DNA of 64,000 nucleotides, taken from assembly GCF_000719515.1 (NCBI RefSeq), contig NZ_JOGR01000008.1, positions 114,173-178,172 on the forward strand. The letters are read 5' to 3'. Position numbers and translations under genes: made by a program. Shown here piece after piece: positions 1 to 8,737 of the stretch. The number at the start of each line of letters is the position of its first letter. Within the stretch, counting starts at the first letter, position 1. The notes under the pieces are model-generated. The model was not told the DNA's origin and searched no databases. It saw nothing but the letters and a program-made list of their open reading frames with translations. Source of the stretch: Glycomyces sp. NRRL B-16210 (GTDB taxonomy: Bacteria > Actinomycetota > Actinomycetes > Mycobacteriales > Micromonosporaceae).

Positions 1-599
1 CGGGCGAAGTCGCTCACCGGGACCAGGTCCCACCGGTTCTTCCAAGGGTTGAGACGCTCCGCCACCACACCGATCAGGCGTTGACGGTCGGCATCGAACA
101 GTGCCGCTCCCGAGGCCCCGCCCCAGAACTCGTCATCGTCGACCTGCCCAGGAGAGAGCCGGAACACCAGGCTGCCCCGCTCGCGCCCCTCTCCGGGGAT
201 GATCTCGCCGTCGAGCTGGGCGACATGGAATCCCCGGTCCACGGCTTCCTCGTCCCCGACCCGATTCGCCCCCGGGTACCCGAAGCCGATCACCTTCACC
301 GAGCCGGTGTACCCCTGGAACTCGCCCCATGAGACACCAGCGTGGATGCTCACGCCGAGCCCTGGCGCTCGCAGTATCGCGACATCGAGGTCGGTGCGCT
401 TCCAGACAACCTCGGCCACCACCACACGATCCGCACCGACGGCGTGAGCTTCGATGCGGACCGCGTCGACGAGGTCGTGCGCGCAGGTGAGCACCAGGTC
501 CTCCGCCACCGCGAAGCCGCTGAGGCTCTTGCGGCCGCCGTCGTGGTAGGCGAGCAGGTGAACGGTGCGTTCGCGGATGGTCGAGAGGTCTTGCGCCAT
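1..599 (-). CDS. Trypsin-like serine protease domain protein, truncated by the window edge
   Basis: The C-terminal part lies beyond position 1; 199 residues are visible. A chymotrypsin-fold triad can be read: His41 in TCAHDLV, Asp72 in DLDVAIL and Ser163 in GGASGAAL. There is no signal peptide, so this is probably a cytoplasmic trypsin-like domain of the kind used as the N-terminal module of larger actinobacterial conflict or signalling proteins. The ATG at 597-599 is preceded by GGAGG in the 12-base gap after the upstream Trypco2 gene, so the two form an operon. The missing C-terminus would hold any effector or NTPase domain, so the full role is unknown. Confidence 0.75.
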   Translation of the reverse strand, partial: MAQDLSTIRERTVHLLAYHDGGRKSLSGFAVAEDLVLTCAHDLVDAVRIEAHAVGADRVVVAEVVWKRTDLDVAILRAPGLGVSIHAGVSWGEFQGYTGSVKVIGFGYPGANRVGDEEAVDRGFHVAQLDGEIIPGEGRERGSLVFRLSPGQVDDDEFWGGASGAALFDADRQRLIGVVAERLNPWKNRWDLVPVSDFA

Positions 600-611
600 G
601 CGAGGCCTCCG

Positions 612-911
612 CTAGAACTCGGAGGAGAGCTTCGCCTTGCTGGTCTTGCCCTTCTCGTCTACGGTCTTGGGGTTGAGCACGATCCGCAACCGGTGCGTGT
701 GCGTGTCGGCGTCCTCGGCGCTCACCTTGCCGGTGATCACGCTCCACAGGTTCACCCCGGCCTCGGCGCCGGTCTTGCTGGAGGCCTCCAGCGTCAGTTC
801 GAGTTCCAGCTCCTGCACCTCAAGTGGCAGCTCCTTGTCGGAGGCGTCGATGGCCGCCCTCAGCTCGGTGCGGAGTGAGGCGATGGCGTCGGCGAGGGAG
901 AGGTTCGTCAT
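612..911 (-). CDS. Trypco2 (trypsin-co-occurring domain 2) family small protein
   Basis: The 99-residue protein begins with the family's LSLADAIASLRTEL segment and continues with alternating acidic strands (LEVQELELELTL), closing with a Lys-rich tail. This matches the small domain known to co-occur with trypsin-like peptidases in predicted bacterial conflict systems. It sits 12 bases upstream of the protease gene on the same strand, as expected for the pair. Its biochemical role is not established; it may be a substrate, partner or regulator of the protease. Its promoter must lie in 912-1063. Confidence 0.7.
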   Translation of the reverse strand: MTNLSLADAIASLRTELRAAIDASDKELPLEVQELELELTLEASSKTGAEAGVNLWSVITGKVSAEDADTHTHRLRIVLNPKTVDEKGKTSKAKLSSEF

Positions 912-1063
912 CGCTACATCGTAAACGGCCGAGCGACCGCGCAGGTTCCCCCGGACCGGTGAGCCGAATACCGTTCACCTCAGTTCTCACCATTGATGAT
1001 CGGCAATCCTCATGCATATCGACAGATCCGTGGAAACGTGCGTCGCGATGTGCTGATCCTCGG

Positions 1064-1897
1064 TCAGAAGTCACGGGCGAAGAGCGGATTGAGTTCGCCT
1101 GCCGCGAAGGCCCCCGCGATGAGGATTGCGGTGACCGCCAAGAGCGCCAGGTCCCGGGGGCGCATCCGCAGGTACGCCAGGCGGATGTCGCGGCCCTTCG
1201 CGCTCTCCCCGGCGAAGGTGAAGCCCCGGGTCTCCAAGGCCTCCACGGTGGTGCGGGTGCGCTTGGCGGTGTTGAGCATCATCGGGTAGAAGCTGCGCAC
1301 CAGCGTCAGGCCGATGTGGACCGGCACTCTCCAGGCGAGGAACCCCTTGCGTTCCATTGGGGCCGAACGGAGGCGGTAGCCGTCCACGATCGTGTGGAAC
1401 TCGTCCATGATGATCGGCAGCATCCGGTACCCGTAGCTCACCCCGAAGCTCAGCAGGGGCGGCGCCTTCATGCTCACCAGCGCGTCCGAGAGCTTCTCCG
1501 GGTCGAGCGAGACGAACGCGGCCATGCTCGCGAGCGCCACGATCCCGAGCTTGAGGCTCAAGGTCACCAGCGCGGCCACGGTGTGCAGGTCCCCGTCGAA
1601 GAACCACGCCACCGCGAACAGGTACACCGTCTCGGTGACGAGCCCGAACGCGAAGAGTCCCAGCACGAGCGGGCCCACGCGGCACAGCCCGACGGCCACC
1701 GCGGTCGCCGCGAAGAGCGCCGCGAGCACGGTGATGTTGTGCGTCAGCCACGGCACCACCGCGAACACCAGGTACCAGCCGATGACCACCCGCGGGTCGA
1801 ACACCGTGAACAGCCCGCCGCGAGTAGCGTAAGCGGTGCGGAGCAGTTCGAGTTTGACCCATTCGACGGAGAGCACGTCGCGCTGCTTGCGGGCCAT
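1064..1897 (-). CDS. ECF transporter transmembrane T component (CbiQ/EcfT family)
   Basis: The 277-residue membrane protein has several hydrophobic segments in its N-terminal half. Near residues 140-230 it has the cytosolic coupling region typical of EcfT, including LVRSFYPMMLNTAKRTRTTVEALETRG, whose Arg-rich Ala/Gly-containing helix docks on the ATPases (written here only as a family landmark spanning about positions 1195-1275). It couples ATP hydrolysis to the substrate-binding S subunit. The ATG at 1897 overlaps the last base of the upstream ATPase stop codon, so translation is coupled. It is the last gene of the HAD-S-AA'-T operon. Confidence 0.85.
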   Translation of the reverse strand: MARKQRDVLSVEWVKLELLRTAYATRGGLFTVFDPRVVIGWYLVFAVVPWLTHNITVLAALFAATAVAVGLCRVGPLVLGLFAFGLVTETVYLFAVAWFFDGDLHTVAALVTLSLKLGIVALASMAAFVSLDPEKLSDALVSMKAPPLLSFGVSYGYRMLPIIMDEFHTIVDGYRLRSAPMERKGFLAWRVPVHIGLTLVRSFYPMMLNTAKRTRTTVEALETRGFTFAGESAKGRDIRLAYLRMRPRDLALLAVTAILIAGAFAAGELNPLFARDF

Positions 1898-3594
1898 CAG
1901 CGGCCTCCCGCTAGTGCGGGCGCGAACGCGGCGGTGAACGCGTCCACGCTCAGCGGCGGCGGATGCATGCCCAGTTCCCTGCCGAGGACGCTGATCTGCG
2001 GCGGCACCAGGTTCACGCGTTCGCACAGCTCCGCGTCGCCGAACAGCCCCGCGGGCGTGGTGTCGGCGAGTACGCGGGCCTTGCCGAGCACGAGCACGCG
2101 CGTGGCCCATTCGGCCACGAGCTGCATGTCATGGGTGGCGACCACGACGCAGCGGATGCGTTCGGCGAGCGCGGCGAGCATGGCGATCACGTCGTTCCTG
2201 GTGGCGGTGTCGAGGCTGGCGGTCGGCTCGTCGAGCAGGAGCAGCGCCGGGGCCATGGCGAGACCGATGCCGAGCGTGGTGCGCCGCTGCTGGCCGCCGG
2301 AGAGGGTCCGCCCGTCGCGGTCGGCGAACTCGGTGAGCCGCAGTCGATCGAGCACGTCCTCCACGATGGACTCGGCGTCGGGCCTGCGGCGCTGGGTCGG
2401 GAACATCGCGATCTCCTGGCGCACCGAGTCGTTGAGGAACATCTGCTCGGGATGCTGGTAGAGGTAGCAGACGCGGTCGGCCAGCCGCGCGGGCTTCACG
2501 CTGCGCGTGTCGATCCCGTCGACCTCCACGGTTCCCTTGCGGGGCACGTTCAGGCCGGTGAGCAGTCGCAGCAGCGTCGACTTGCCGGCGCCGTTGGAGC
2601 CGACGAGCGCGATCCGCTCGCCCTCGCAAAGCGCGAGGTCGACGTCGTCGAGGACCGTCGACACCTCCGAATGCACGTCCCGGTACCCGTGGGACACACC
2701 GGAAAGCCGCGCGATCACAGGCCCCGGTGGTTGCGTCACCGGTTCGGGGACCGGTGCGCCGGGTTCGAGCCCGGCCTCCCGGATTCCCTGCGCCGCTTCG
2801 GCGACGGTGAGCGGCACGTCCGTCTCCGGGATCAATCTGGCTGTCGCCGCGATGATCTGCGGCGCGGGGATGCCGTGCTCGGCCAGTTCCTCGCCGCGGC
2901 CCAGCGCCTCGCGCACCGGCAGGTGCCAGCGGACCGTCCCGGCGGACATGAGGACCACGCTGCGGGCGTACCGGGCGATGAACTCGGCGTGGTGCTCGAT
3001 GACCACAATGGTGGTCCCGCGTTCCTTGTTGACGCGCTTGAGCATCCGGTAGGTCTCCTCGGCGCGGGCCGGGTCGAGTTCGGCCACCGGCTCGTCCACC
3101 ACGATCACCGCCGGGTCCATCGCGAGTACCCCGGCGAGCGCGGTGAGATGCTGCTGCCCACCGGAGAGCTCCCACACGTACTTGCGCGCCAAGTGGTCGA
3201 TCCCGAGCAGCCGCATGGCCGACTCCGAGCGCTCGCGGTGGTCGGCGAGCCCGAAGTTCACGGGCCCGAAGGCGACGTCCTCGCGCACCGACGGCCTGAC
3301 CAACTGGTTCCCGAAGTCCTGGTAGACGTACCCGACGCGGTGCGACAGCGCCGCGACCGAGGCGTCCAGCGTGTCCACTCCGTCCACTGTGACCTCACCG
3401 GAGAACTCCCCGGACCAGAAGTGGGGGATGAGCCCGTTGAACGCCTTGCACAGGGTGGTCTTGCCCGAGCCGTTCCCGCCGATCACGGCCGTGAAGTCCC
3501 CGCGCGCGATGCGCAGGTCCACGCCCTTGAGGGTGGGTTCGGCGGCCCCGGGGTAGCGGAAGGCCAGGCCGGCGGCGGCGATGACGTCGTCCAC
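1897..3594 (-). CDS. ECF transporter ATPase, two ABC domains fused (EcfA-EcfA')
   Basis: The 565-residue protein contains two complete ABC ATPase domains. The first has Walker A GGNGSGKTT (about residues 39-47), signature ELSGGQQ and Walker B VIVVDEP; the second has GSNGAGKST, TLSGGQQ and LLLLDEP. ECF importers normally use two ATPases, and here both are in one chain. The start is GTG at 3592-3594, preceded by GGAGG about 7 bases upstream and only two bases after the stop of the S component gene. It energises import of the ligand bound by the S component. The linker between domains is Pro-rich. Confidence 0.9.
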   Translation of the reverse strand: MDDVIAAAGLAFRYPGAAEPTLKGVDLRIARGDFTAVIGGNGSGKTTLCKAFNGLIPHFWSGEFSGEVTVDGVDTLDASVAALSHRVGYVYQDFGNQLVRPSVREDVAFGPVNFGLADHRERSESAMRLLGIDHLARKYVWELSGGQQHLTALAGVLAMDPAVIVVDEPVAELDPARAEETYRMLKRVNKERGTTIVVIEHHAEFIARYARSVVLMSAGTVRWHLPVREALGRGEELAEHGIPAPQIIAATARLIPETDVPLTVAEAAQGIREAGLEPGAPVPEPVTQPPGPVIARLSGVSHGYRDVHSEVSTVLDDVDLALCEGERIALVGSNGAGKSTLLRLLTGLNVPRKGTVEVDGIDTRSVKPARLADRVCYLYQHPEQMFLNDSVRQEIAMFPTQRRRPDAESIVEDVLDRLRLTEFADRDGRTLSGGQQRRTTLGIGLAMAPALLLLDEPTASLDTATRNDVIAMLAALAERIRCVVVATHDMQLVAEWATRVLVLGKARVLADTTPAGLFGDAELCERVNLVPPQISVLGRELGMHPPPLSVDAFTAAFAPALAGGR

Positions 3595-3596
3595 GG

Positions 3597-4493
3597 TCAG
3601 TCCTCCGACCGGGCCTTGTCGCGGCGGCGCAGTGCCCTGGCGGACAACACGATCCCGATGAACACCGCGACGCACACGGCCACGCTGACCCACAGGAAGC
3701 CCAGGCCGTACCGGTCGATGAAGTCCGGTTCCCACAGGCCGAACTTGACGTCGGCGGCCTCCAGGAAGGCGAACACCGCCGACCCGAGCATGAGGAACAC
3801 GGCGAGCGCGATGAACGCGGCGTTCTGGCGGGCCCGGCCGGGCACCGGGTGCTCGGCGTCGCGGGGCGCCATGCCCATGAGCGGCTCGATCTTGCCGTGC
3901 AGGCGCTTCGCGAGGTACGCGGCGGGGATCGCGCCGAAGAGGATGCCGGCGATCACGAAGTCGGAGACGAACGCGAAGCCCTCGATGAGCAGAATGGACT
4001 CGGGAAGGCCCTCGACGTACTCGGCGTCCTCGACGCCGACGACGACCTTCGACATGTCGATGACCCCGCCCACGCCCTTGTCGATGAGCACCGCCACCAT
4101 TGCGGCCGTGGCGACCTGCCACTTTCGGCTCGGGTCGCGAACGAGCGACCCGCCGACGTACAGGCCCAGCGAGAGCTGGAGGAAGCCCTCGATCTCGCCG
4201 ATGCCGGAGAAGTCGCCCATGAGCAGGTCGACGAACACGATCTCGCCGAGCGGCGCGCCGAGGGCGGCGTAGAGCGGGTGGAAGAGGCTGACCATGACCA
4301 CCGGCACGAACGCCAGGTAGGCCACCGACAGCTCGACGGGGCCGAGCTTGAACTCGGGCAGCACTTCGGTGAAGATGTTCGCCAGGCCGAAGAGGGTCAT
4401 CGACAGGACGAACACCATGAGCTTCTGCGAGGAGGTCAGGGACTGCGGGTCGGGCAGGACCCGGCGGACCCCGGGCGGGGCGGTCTCGGTCAT
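3597..4493 (-). CDS. ECF transporter S component, substrate unknown
   Basis: The 298-residue polytopic protein has about seven to eight hydrophobic segments and ends in a basic, charged tail. It is the presumed substrate-binding S subunit because it is directly followed by the ECF ATPase and T genes. It is longer than the roughly 200-residue S components of vitamin systems such as BioY or ThiT, and I cannot assign a ligand from the sequence. AAAGG lies 7 bases before the ATG. The upstream tandem HAD gene and the divergent LacI regulator suggest a sugar-, nucleoside- or phosphorylated-metabolite-related ligand; that is inference. Confidence 0.75.
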   Translation of the reverse strand: MTETAPPGVRRVLPDPQSLTSSQKLMVFVLSMTLFGLANIFTEVLPEFKLGPVELSVAYLAFVPVVMVSLFHPLYAALGAPLGEIVFVDLLMGDFSGIGEIEGFLQLSLGLYVGGSLVRDPSRKWQVATAAMVAVLIDKGVGGVIDMSKVVVGVEDAEYVEGLPESILLIEGFAFVSDFVIAGILFGAIPAAYLAKRLHGKIEPLMGMAPRDAEHPVPGRARQNAAFIALAVFLMLGSAVFAFLEAADVKFGLWEPDFIDRYGLGFLWVSVAVCVAVFIGIVLSARALRRRDKARSED

Positions 4494-4544
4494 GGCTGGG
4501 CCTTTCTCAAAGGGGGGTTCGCTTGTTGCAAAGAGGTTCGGCTG

Positions 4545-6173
4545 CTAGGCGGCGCTTCGCGCGGCCTTCAGGGCTTTGTGGACGGCGGACATGGATTCGA
4601 GGACGAGATCGGGGCGGTCGGCGGCCGCATCGAGTTCGCTGGCCGAGGGCGAGCCGCCCTCGACGATCACGGCGGTGCCGACGCCGGCCGCGCGGGCGGC
4701 CTTGACGTCGCGCCAAGGCTTGTCGCCGACGAACCAGCACTCGGCGGGGTCGACCCCGAGCGCGCGGGTCGCGGCGAGGACCAGCGCCGGATCGGGCTTG
4801 CGGCGGCCCACTTCGTCGGAGTACGCGTTCGCGCCTACGAGGTGCGCCACCCCCGCGTCATCGAGACGGCGGCGGCCTTCTCTGCCGCAGACGGTGTTGG
4901 AGACGATGCCCACCAGCACGCCCTCGCTGCGGCACCATTCGAGGAGGTCGACCACGCCTTCGCGAAGGCGCGCACGGGACTTGGCGCGGGCGTACTCCTC
5001 GGTGAGTGCCGTGGCCTCGGCCAGCAGCCACTCGCGCGCCGAAGGCGGCAGCGCGGCGGCGGCGTGCTCGCCCCAGAACACGGCGGGCGTGATCTCGCGC
5101 CAGACCGGCTCACCGTCCGAACCGGACTCCGGAGTGCGCTTCAGCCGCCGGTAGGCGTCGAGGGCGTAGCGGAGCGCGTCGGCCATGAGCAGGTCGGTGA
5201 CCTGGTGCCCGGCGGCGCGCAGGCGAGCGGCGGTGCGAACGGTGAAGGCGGCCAGCGCCTCCGGGGTCTTGATGGAGGTGACGAGCACGCCGCCTTGATC
5301 CAGCAGCAGTGCACGAGGCACCGAAGCGGCTTCGGGTGCAGGGGGCGTGACCGGGGAGGCGGCGGCGGGCTTCGACTGCGCGAGTGCGGGAACGAGTCCT
5401 TCGGGCGTGTCGAAGACGGCGTCGGCCTTGTCCGCCACGGGGAACGGCGGGCGGTCGGTGTGCTTGGAGCGAGTGAGGATCACCGCGCCCGTCCCGGCGC
5501 GGCGGCCGGCCTGCACGTCGCGGTCCTGAGTGTCGCCGACGTACCAGCACCGCTCAGGACTCGTGCCGAGCGCGGCGGCCGCGCGGCGGATCATCCCGGG
5601 ATGCGGCTTGCGGATGCCGACCTCGTCGGAGTACAACTGCACGTCCACCAGGACGTCGAGTCCGAAGCGGCGCATCAGGTTCCGGTGCGAGAGTCCTGAG
5701 TGGGCGTTCGAGACGATGCCGACCCGCACGCCGAGACCGCGGGCGAGCCGCAGCAGCTCGGCGGCTCCGGGCCGCACGCGGTGGTCGCTGAGGAGCGGAT
5801 TGATCGCGGCCATGAGCTCGCGCCCGTCCCCGGCGGCGACGGCCCGTACTGCCTCAGATTGGTCGGCGAGCAGGAAGTCCTCCCACAGCGCGCGGTGCGT
5901 CAGCTCGACCGGCTCGATGGTGCGGCTCATGGCGTGCTTCCAGTGCTTGAGCGCGTCGAGTCCGGCCGCCATCGAGGCCTCCACCGCGGCCGCGTCCAGG
6001 TCGTGTCCGGCCCGGGAGAGCCGCTCGCGCACCAGTTCCGCTGCGCGCCTGCGGCCCTCGGGGTGCTTCTCGGTCTCGAAGACCACCCCGCCGAAGTCGA
6101 GCAGCAGCGCGTCGGGGCGGACGGCGAGGGCCGCGGCGATCGGCTCGGCGGTGGGGGCGGGGGTGGCGGTCAC
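4545..6173 (-). CDS. Tandem HAD-superfamily hydrolase, two HAD domains in one chain
   Basis: The 542-residue protein is an internal duplication. Domain 1 has motif I LLLDFGGVVFE near residue 20, motif II IVSNAHSG, and YVGDTQDRDVQAG for motif IV. Domain 2 repeats this from about residue 275 with LLLDQGGVLVT, IVSNTVCG and FVGDKPWRDVKAA. Both copies have D-x-G instead of the usual D-x-D at motif I, a form seen in other HAD subfamilies such as YihX. The start is GTG at 6171-6173 with GGAG upstream. It is the first gene of the ECF importer operon, so it may dephosphorylate the imported compound or a derivative. The halves are joined by an Ala/Pro linker. Confidence 0.8.
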   Translation of the reverse strand: MTATPAPTAEPIAAALAVRPDALLLDFGGVVFETEKHPEGRRRAAELVRERLSRAGHDLDAAAVEASMAAGLDALKHWKHAMSRTIEPVELTHRALWEDFLLADQSEAVRAVAAGDGRELMAAINPLLSDHRVRPGAAELLRLARGLGVRVGIVSNAHSGLSHRNLMRRFGLDVLVDVQLYSDEVGIRKPHPGMIRRAAAALGTSPERCWYVGDTQDRDVQAGRRAGTGAVILTRSKHTDRPPFPVADKADAVFDTPEGLVPALAQSKPAAASPVTPPAPEAASVPRALLLDQGGVLVTSIKTPEALAAFTVRTAARLRAAGHQVTDLLMADALRYALDAYRRLKRTPESGSDGEPVWREITPAVFWGEHAAAALPPSAREWLLAEATALTEEYARAKSRARLREGVVDLLEWCRSEGVLVGIVSNTVCGREGRRRLDDAGVAHLVGANAYSDEVGRRKPDPALVLAATRALGVDPAECWFVGDKPWRDVKAARAAGVGTAVIVEGGSPSASELDAAADRPDLVLESMSAVHKALKAARSAA

Positions 6174-6264
6174 GGGCGCTCCAGTCGTCTCGGGGTTGCA
6201 TGGCCAGCTTCGGGCCGCCCGGTGACCGAAGGCCCCGCGTCGGGTGAACGAACGCCGAACAGGA

Positions 6265-6278
6265 CTGGAACGTTCCAG
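6265..6278. promoter_or_regulatory. Perfect palindrome, probable LacI-family operator
   Basis: CTGGAACGTTCCAG is its own reverse complement and has the central CpG typical of LacI/GalR operators. It lies in the 169-base gap between the divergent HAD/ECF operon (start 6173) and the LacI gene (start 6343), where one repressor could control both directions. Assignment to this regulator is inferred from position and symmetry. Confidence 0.7.
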
Positions 6279-6342
6279 ATTTCCTGGTGGGAAAGGCCGG
6301 ACCGGTTTGCGACCCCTGCCGCCGTGCGGTGATGATTGGTCG

Positions 6343-7347
6343 GTGACCACCAACCGCCGCCGCCCCACGATCATCGATGTGGCCGCGCACGCGGGCGTCT
6401 CGAAGTCCCTCGTCTCGCTCGCCCTGCGCGGCGACGACGGCGTGGGACCGGCGACCCGCGACCGCATCCTCCGGTCCGCGGCCGAGCTGGGCTACCGCTC
6501 GAACGCCCAGGCGCGCGCCCTCGTTCAGGGTCGCACGGGCCAGATCGGCGTCATCGTCACCGACCTGCGCAACCCGTACCACGCCGAAGTGGCGCTCGGC
6601 GTCGAGGAGGCCGCCGAAGTCGAGGGCTTCGGCACCTTCCTCGCGAACGGCCGCCGCGACCCGACCCGCCTTGCGGCCCAAGTCGAAGCGATGATCGGCC
6701 ACAACGTCGAAGGCCTCATCGTGGTCAGCTCCAGAGTGGACCCTGATGCGCTCGCCGTCGCGGCCAAGCGCCTGCCGATCGTCGTGGTCGGCCGACCCGA
6801 GACGACCCCCGAAGGCCTCGACACCGTGTCGAACGACGACATCGACGGAGCAAGACAAGCCGCCGAACACCTCATCAGCCTGGGCCACAAGGACATCGCC
6901 TTCGCGACCACCTCAAGTCGCCCGGCGGCCAGGGCCCGCCTCCAGGGCTACGAAGCCGCCCTCCGTTCAGCGGGCCTCACGCCCCGCACCCACCGCGTCC
7001 CGGACGAGTCGCGTCACGAGGCGATCGACGCCCTCCTGAGCAGCGGCGCGACCGCGGTCATGGCGAACAACGACGTCCTGGCGATCGAGTGCCTCGGCAG
7101 GGCCCACGAACTCGGCCTCCAAGTCCCGGCCCGCCTCTCCCTCATCGGCTACGACGACACCGAACTCGCCGCCCGCTCCTGGCCGCGCCTGACCAGCATC
7201 GACCAACACCGCCCGATCCTGGGCCGCACCGCCCTGGCCCTCCTCAAATCCCGCCTGGAAGGCCGCACCGAAGACCGCCACGAAGTCATCCCTCCAACCC
7301 TCGTCAAGCGAGACTCGACCGCCGCGCCACATGGGGTCCGCCCCTAA
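6343..7347 (+). CDS. LacI-family transcriptional regulator
   Basis: The 334-residue protein has an N-terminal LacI helix-turn-helix (TIIDVAAHAGVSKSLVSLALR, about residues 8-28), then the hinge helix and a periplasmic-binding-protein-like ligand domain (IGVIVTDLRNPYHAEVALG, SLIGYDDTELA, LTSIDQHRP). I chose the GTG at 6343 because the HTH then starts at the normal distance from the N-terminus; an upstream in-frame ATG at 6244 would translate through the operator. It is divergent from the HAD-ECF operon and probably represses that operon and itself through the palindrome at 6265-6278. The inducer is unknown. Confidence 0.88.
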   Translation: MTTNRRRPTIIDVAAHAGVSKSLVSLALRGDDGVGPATRDRILRSAAELGYRSNAQARALVQGRTGQIGVIVTDLRNPYHAEVALGVEEAAEVEGFGTFLANGRRDPTRLAAQVEAMIGHNVEGLIVVSSRVDPDALAVAAKRLPIVVVGRPETTPEGLDTVSNDDIDGARQAAEHLISLGHKDIAFATTSSRPAARARLQGYEAALRSAGLTPRTHRVPDESRHEAIDALLSSGATAVMANNDVLAIECLGRAHELGLQVPARLSLIGYDDTELAARSWPRLTSIDQHRPILGRTALALLKSRLEGRTEDRHEVIPPTLVKRDSTAAPHGVRP

Positions 7348-7439
7348 CCGGACCGGGGAGTCGTCTGATGCACCCCGCGTCGGTAGCGAACCCGCCCAGG
7401 CTCACACCGTGGCGAGCCCGAAAGACCGAACGCCAAGGT

Positions 7440-7951
7440 GCGAACTGCGCCGCCAACGGCGACGCGGCAACCGTCGGCGGCCCTGCGCCCTACTGGAACT
7501 CCCACGCCTACAACGGGGCCGGGAACAGGACCTCGGGCCACCTCCAGCTCGCCGGGCAGCCGAACGCTGAGCGCACCTTCAGCTATCCGAGCGCCGGAGG
7601 GGCCCGTCCGCACGCGCCGATCGAGGTCGATTCCGCGACGGGGTTACGCGTATGCCAACCACAACCCGGTGACATACGCGGACCCGACCGGCCTGTTCCT
7701 CGGCGGCCTTGCGTCCAAGGCGAAGTCCGCCGTCGACTCGGTCGCGAACCACCGGTGCGACCGACCTCCTTGCCCACAATGCCCAGTACAAGAACGTGTG
7801 CGAGCATAATGCCGGTGCCTATAGAACCGTCTTTGTAAAGGACATTTGGGATCTTCGAGTCGCCGGTAGAAGAATCCATGGAGATCCCTCGTACTTCAAC
7901 GTAGGCATTCAACGCCTGTTGGCCTACTACCGATCGATCAACAAACTGTAG
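7440..7951 (+). pseudogene. Rhs/YD-repeat toxin C-terminal remnant, frameshifted
   Basis: Three reading frames carry consecutive pieces of one ancestral protein. The first holds an Rhs-type repeat (AYNGAGNRTSG, then RTFSYPSAGGARPHA and IEVDSATGL, to about 7640). The second holds the conserved Rhs core end GYAYANHNPVTYADPTGL (about 7644-7700). The third holds a possible toxin tip running from about 7755 to the stop at 7951 (NAQYKNVCEHNAGAYRTVF ... LLAYYRSINKL). At least two frameshifts and a large 5' deletion have occurred. The tip domain is not one I recognise. It is followed after 9 bases by a small gene that looks like its immunity protein. Confidence 0.7.
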
Positions 7952-7960
7952 AGGTGGCGA

Positions 7961-8299
7961 ATGATTAGGGATGAGGTGGCGGACCTGGTCAGCAGTGGGC
8001 CGTTTCCGTCGGAGGAAGGCACTGTCGAGGAAATTGCGTGGGTGCAGGAACTGCTTCTTCGTATTCTGCCGCCAATCACGGACGAGGAAGCACGTGCGTT
8101 GCTTGCGGTGTTCGGGCCTGATTACTGCTACGGGCTCTCTGGGACGTTGGTCCACTTGATTGAGACCGCTCCTGGCATCATGTCAATCGAGTTGCCTCGG
8201 GACACCGGCAAGCTCGGCATCGAGCGGCTCATTGCTCGGCGGGAGTTCGGCGAGATGCTGCGTCGACAAGAAGAAGAGGAGTCCGCTGAAGGTCGGTAG
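7961..8299 (+). CDS. Small acidic protein, probable immunity protein for the Rhs tip
   Basis: The 112-residue acidic, helical protein (MIRDEVADLVSSG ... FGEMLRRQEEEESAEGR) has a good ribosome site, GAGGTGG, just before its ATG. It begins 9 bases after the stop of the Rhs remnant, the usual position of an immunity gene in a polymorphic-toxin cassette. I recognise no family. Its intact frame beside a decayed toxin fits retention as protection against kin toxin; that is inference from context. Confidence 0.55.
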   Translation: MIRDEVADLVSSGPFPSEEGTVEEIAWVQELLLRILPPITDEEARALLAVFGPDYCYGLSGTLVHLIETAPGIMSIELPRDTGKLGIERLIARREFGEMLRRQEEEESAEGR

Positions 8300-8737
8300 C
8301 GCACCGATGGTGAGGTCGTTGCGGGGGGATTGGAGTGAGGAGCCTTGCGTTGGGGTTGCTGAGGACCGCTTCATCGAGTTCGAGTCAGTGATCGGCGAGC
8401 GTTTACGGTGCGCCGAGCTTGAGGGGTGCGAGACGCCCACGATGCAGGCATGTTCGCAGCCCTGTGTGGACCGCCGCCCTGCGGGGCCTGCGCTGGGTCC
8501 TCCTCGATGGCGTCTCCCCTTCGAACCTCGAGATGCCGGCGAGGTCCAGCCATCGCCAACGGCGTCGATCGGCCGCGCTTCGCCGTGAGGCCGAACCGAG
8601 AAATAGATGTACGTCGATTGTTGCGCGTCGCAACAAACAATGCTTAACTCGATTAAGAATATGGCCGAGCTGGTATCTCGGCTCCCAATCCGGCTCCGGG
8701 GCTCCGCGGCCGGGTGACCCTCACGAAAGGCAGTGGT
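8300..8737. other. Gene-poor gap with two inverted repeats upstream of the GH5 gene
   Basis: No convincing gene was found here. Close to the GH5 gene there are two perfect inverted repeats: TTGTTGCG / CGCAACAA with a 3-base spacer (8618-8636) and CTTAA / TTAAG with a 5-base spacer (8643-8657). They sit 80-120 bases before the GH5 start in an AT-richer stretch and could be operators or a promoter-proximal element. Confidence 0.4.
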
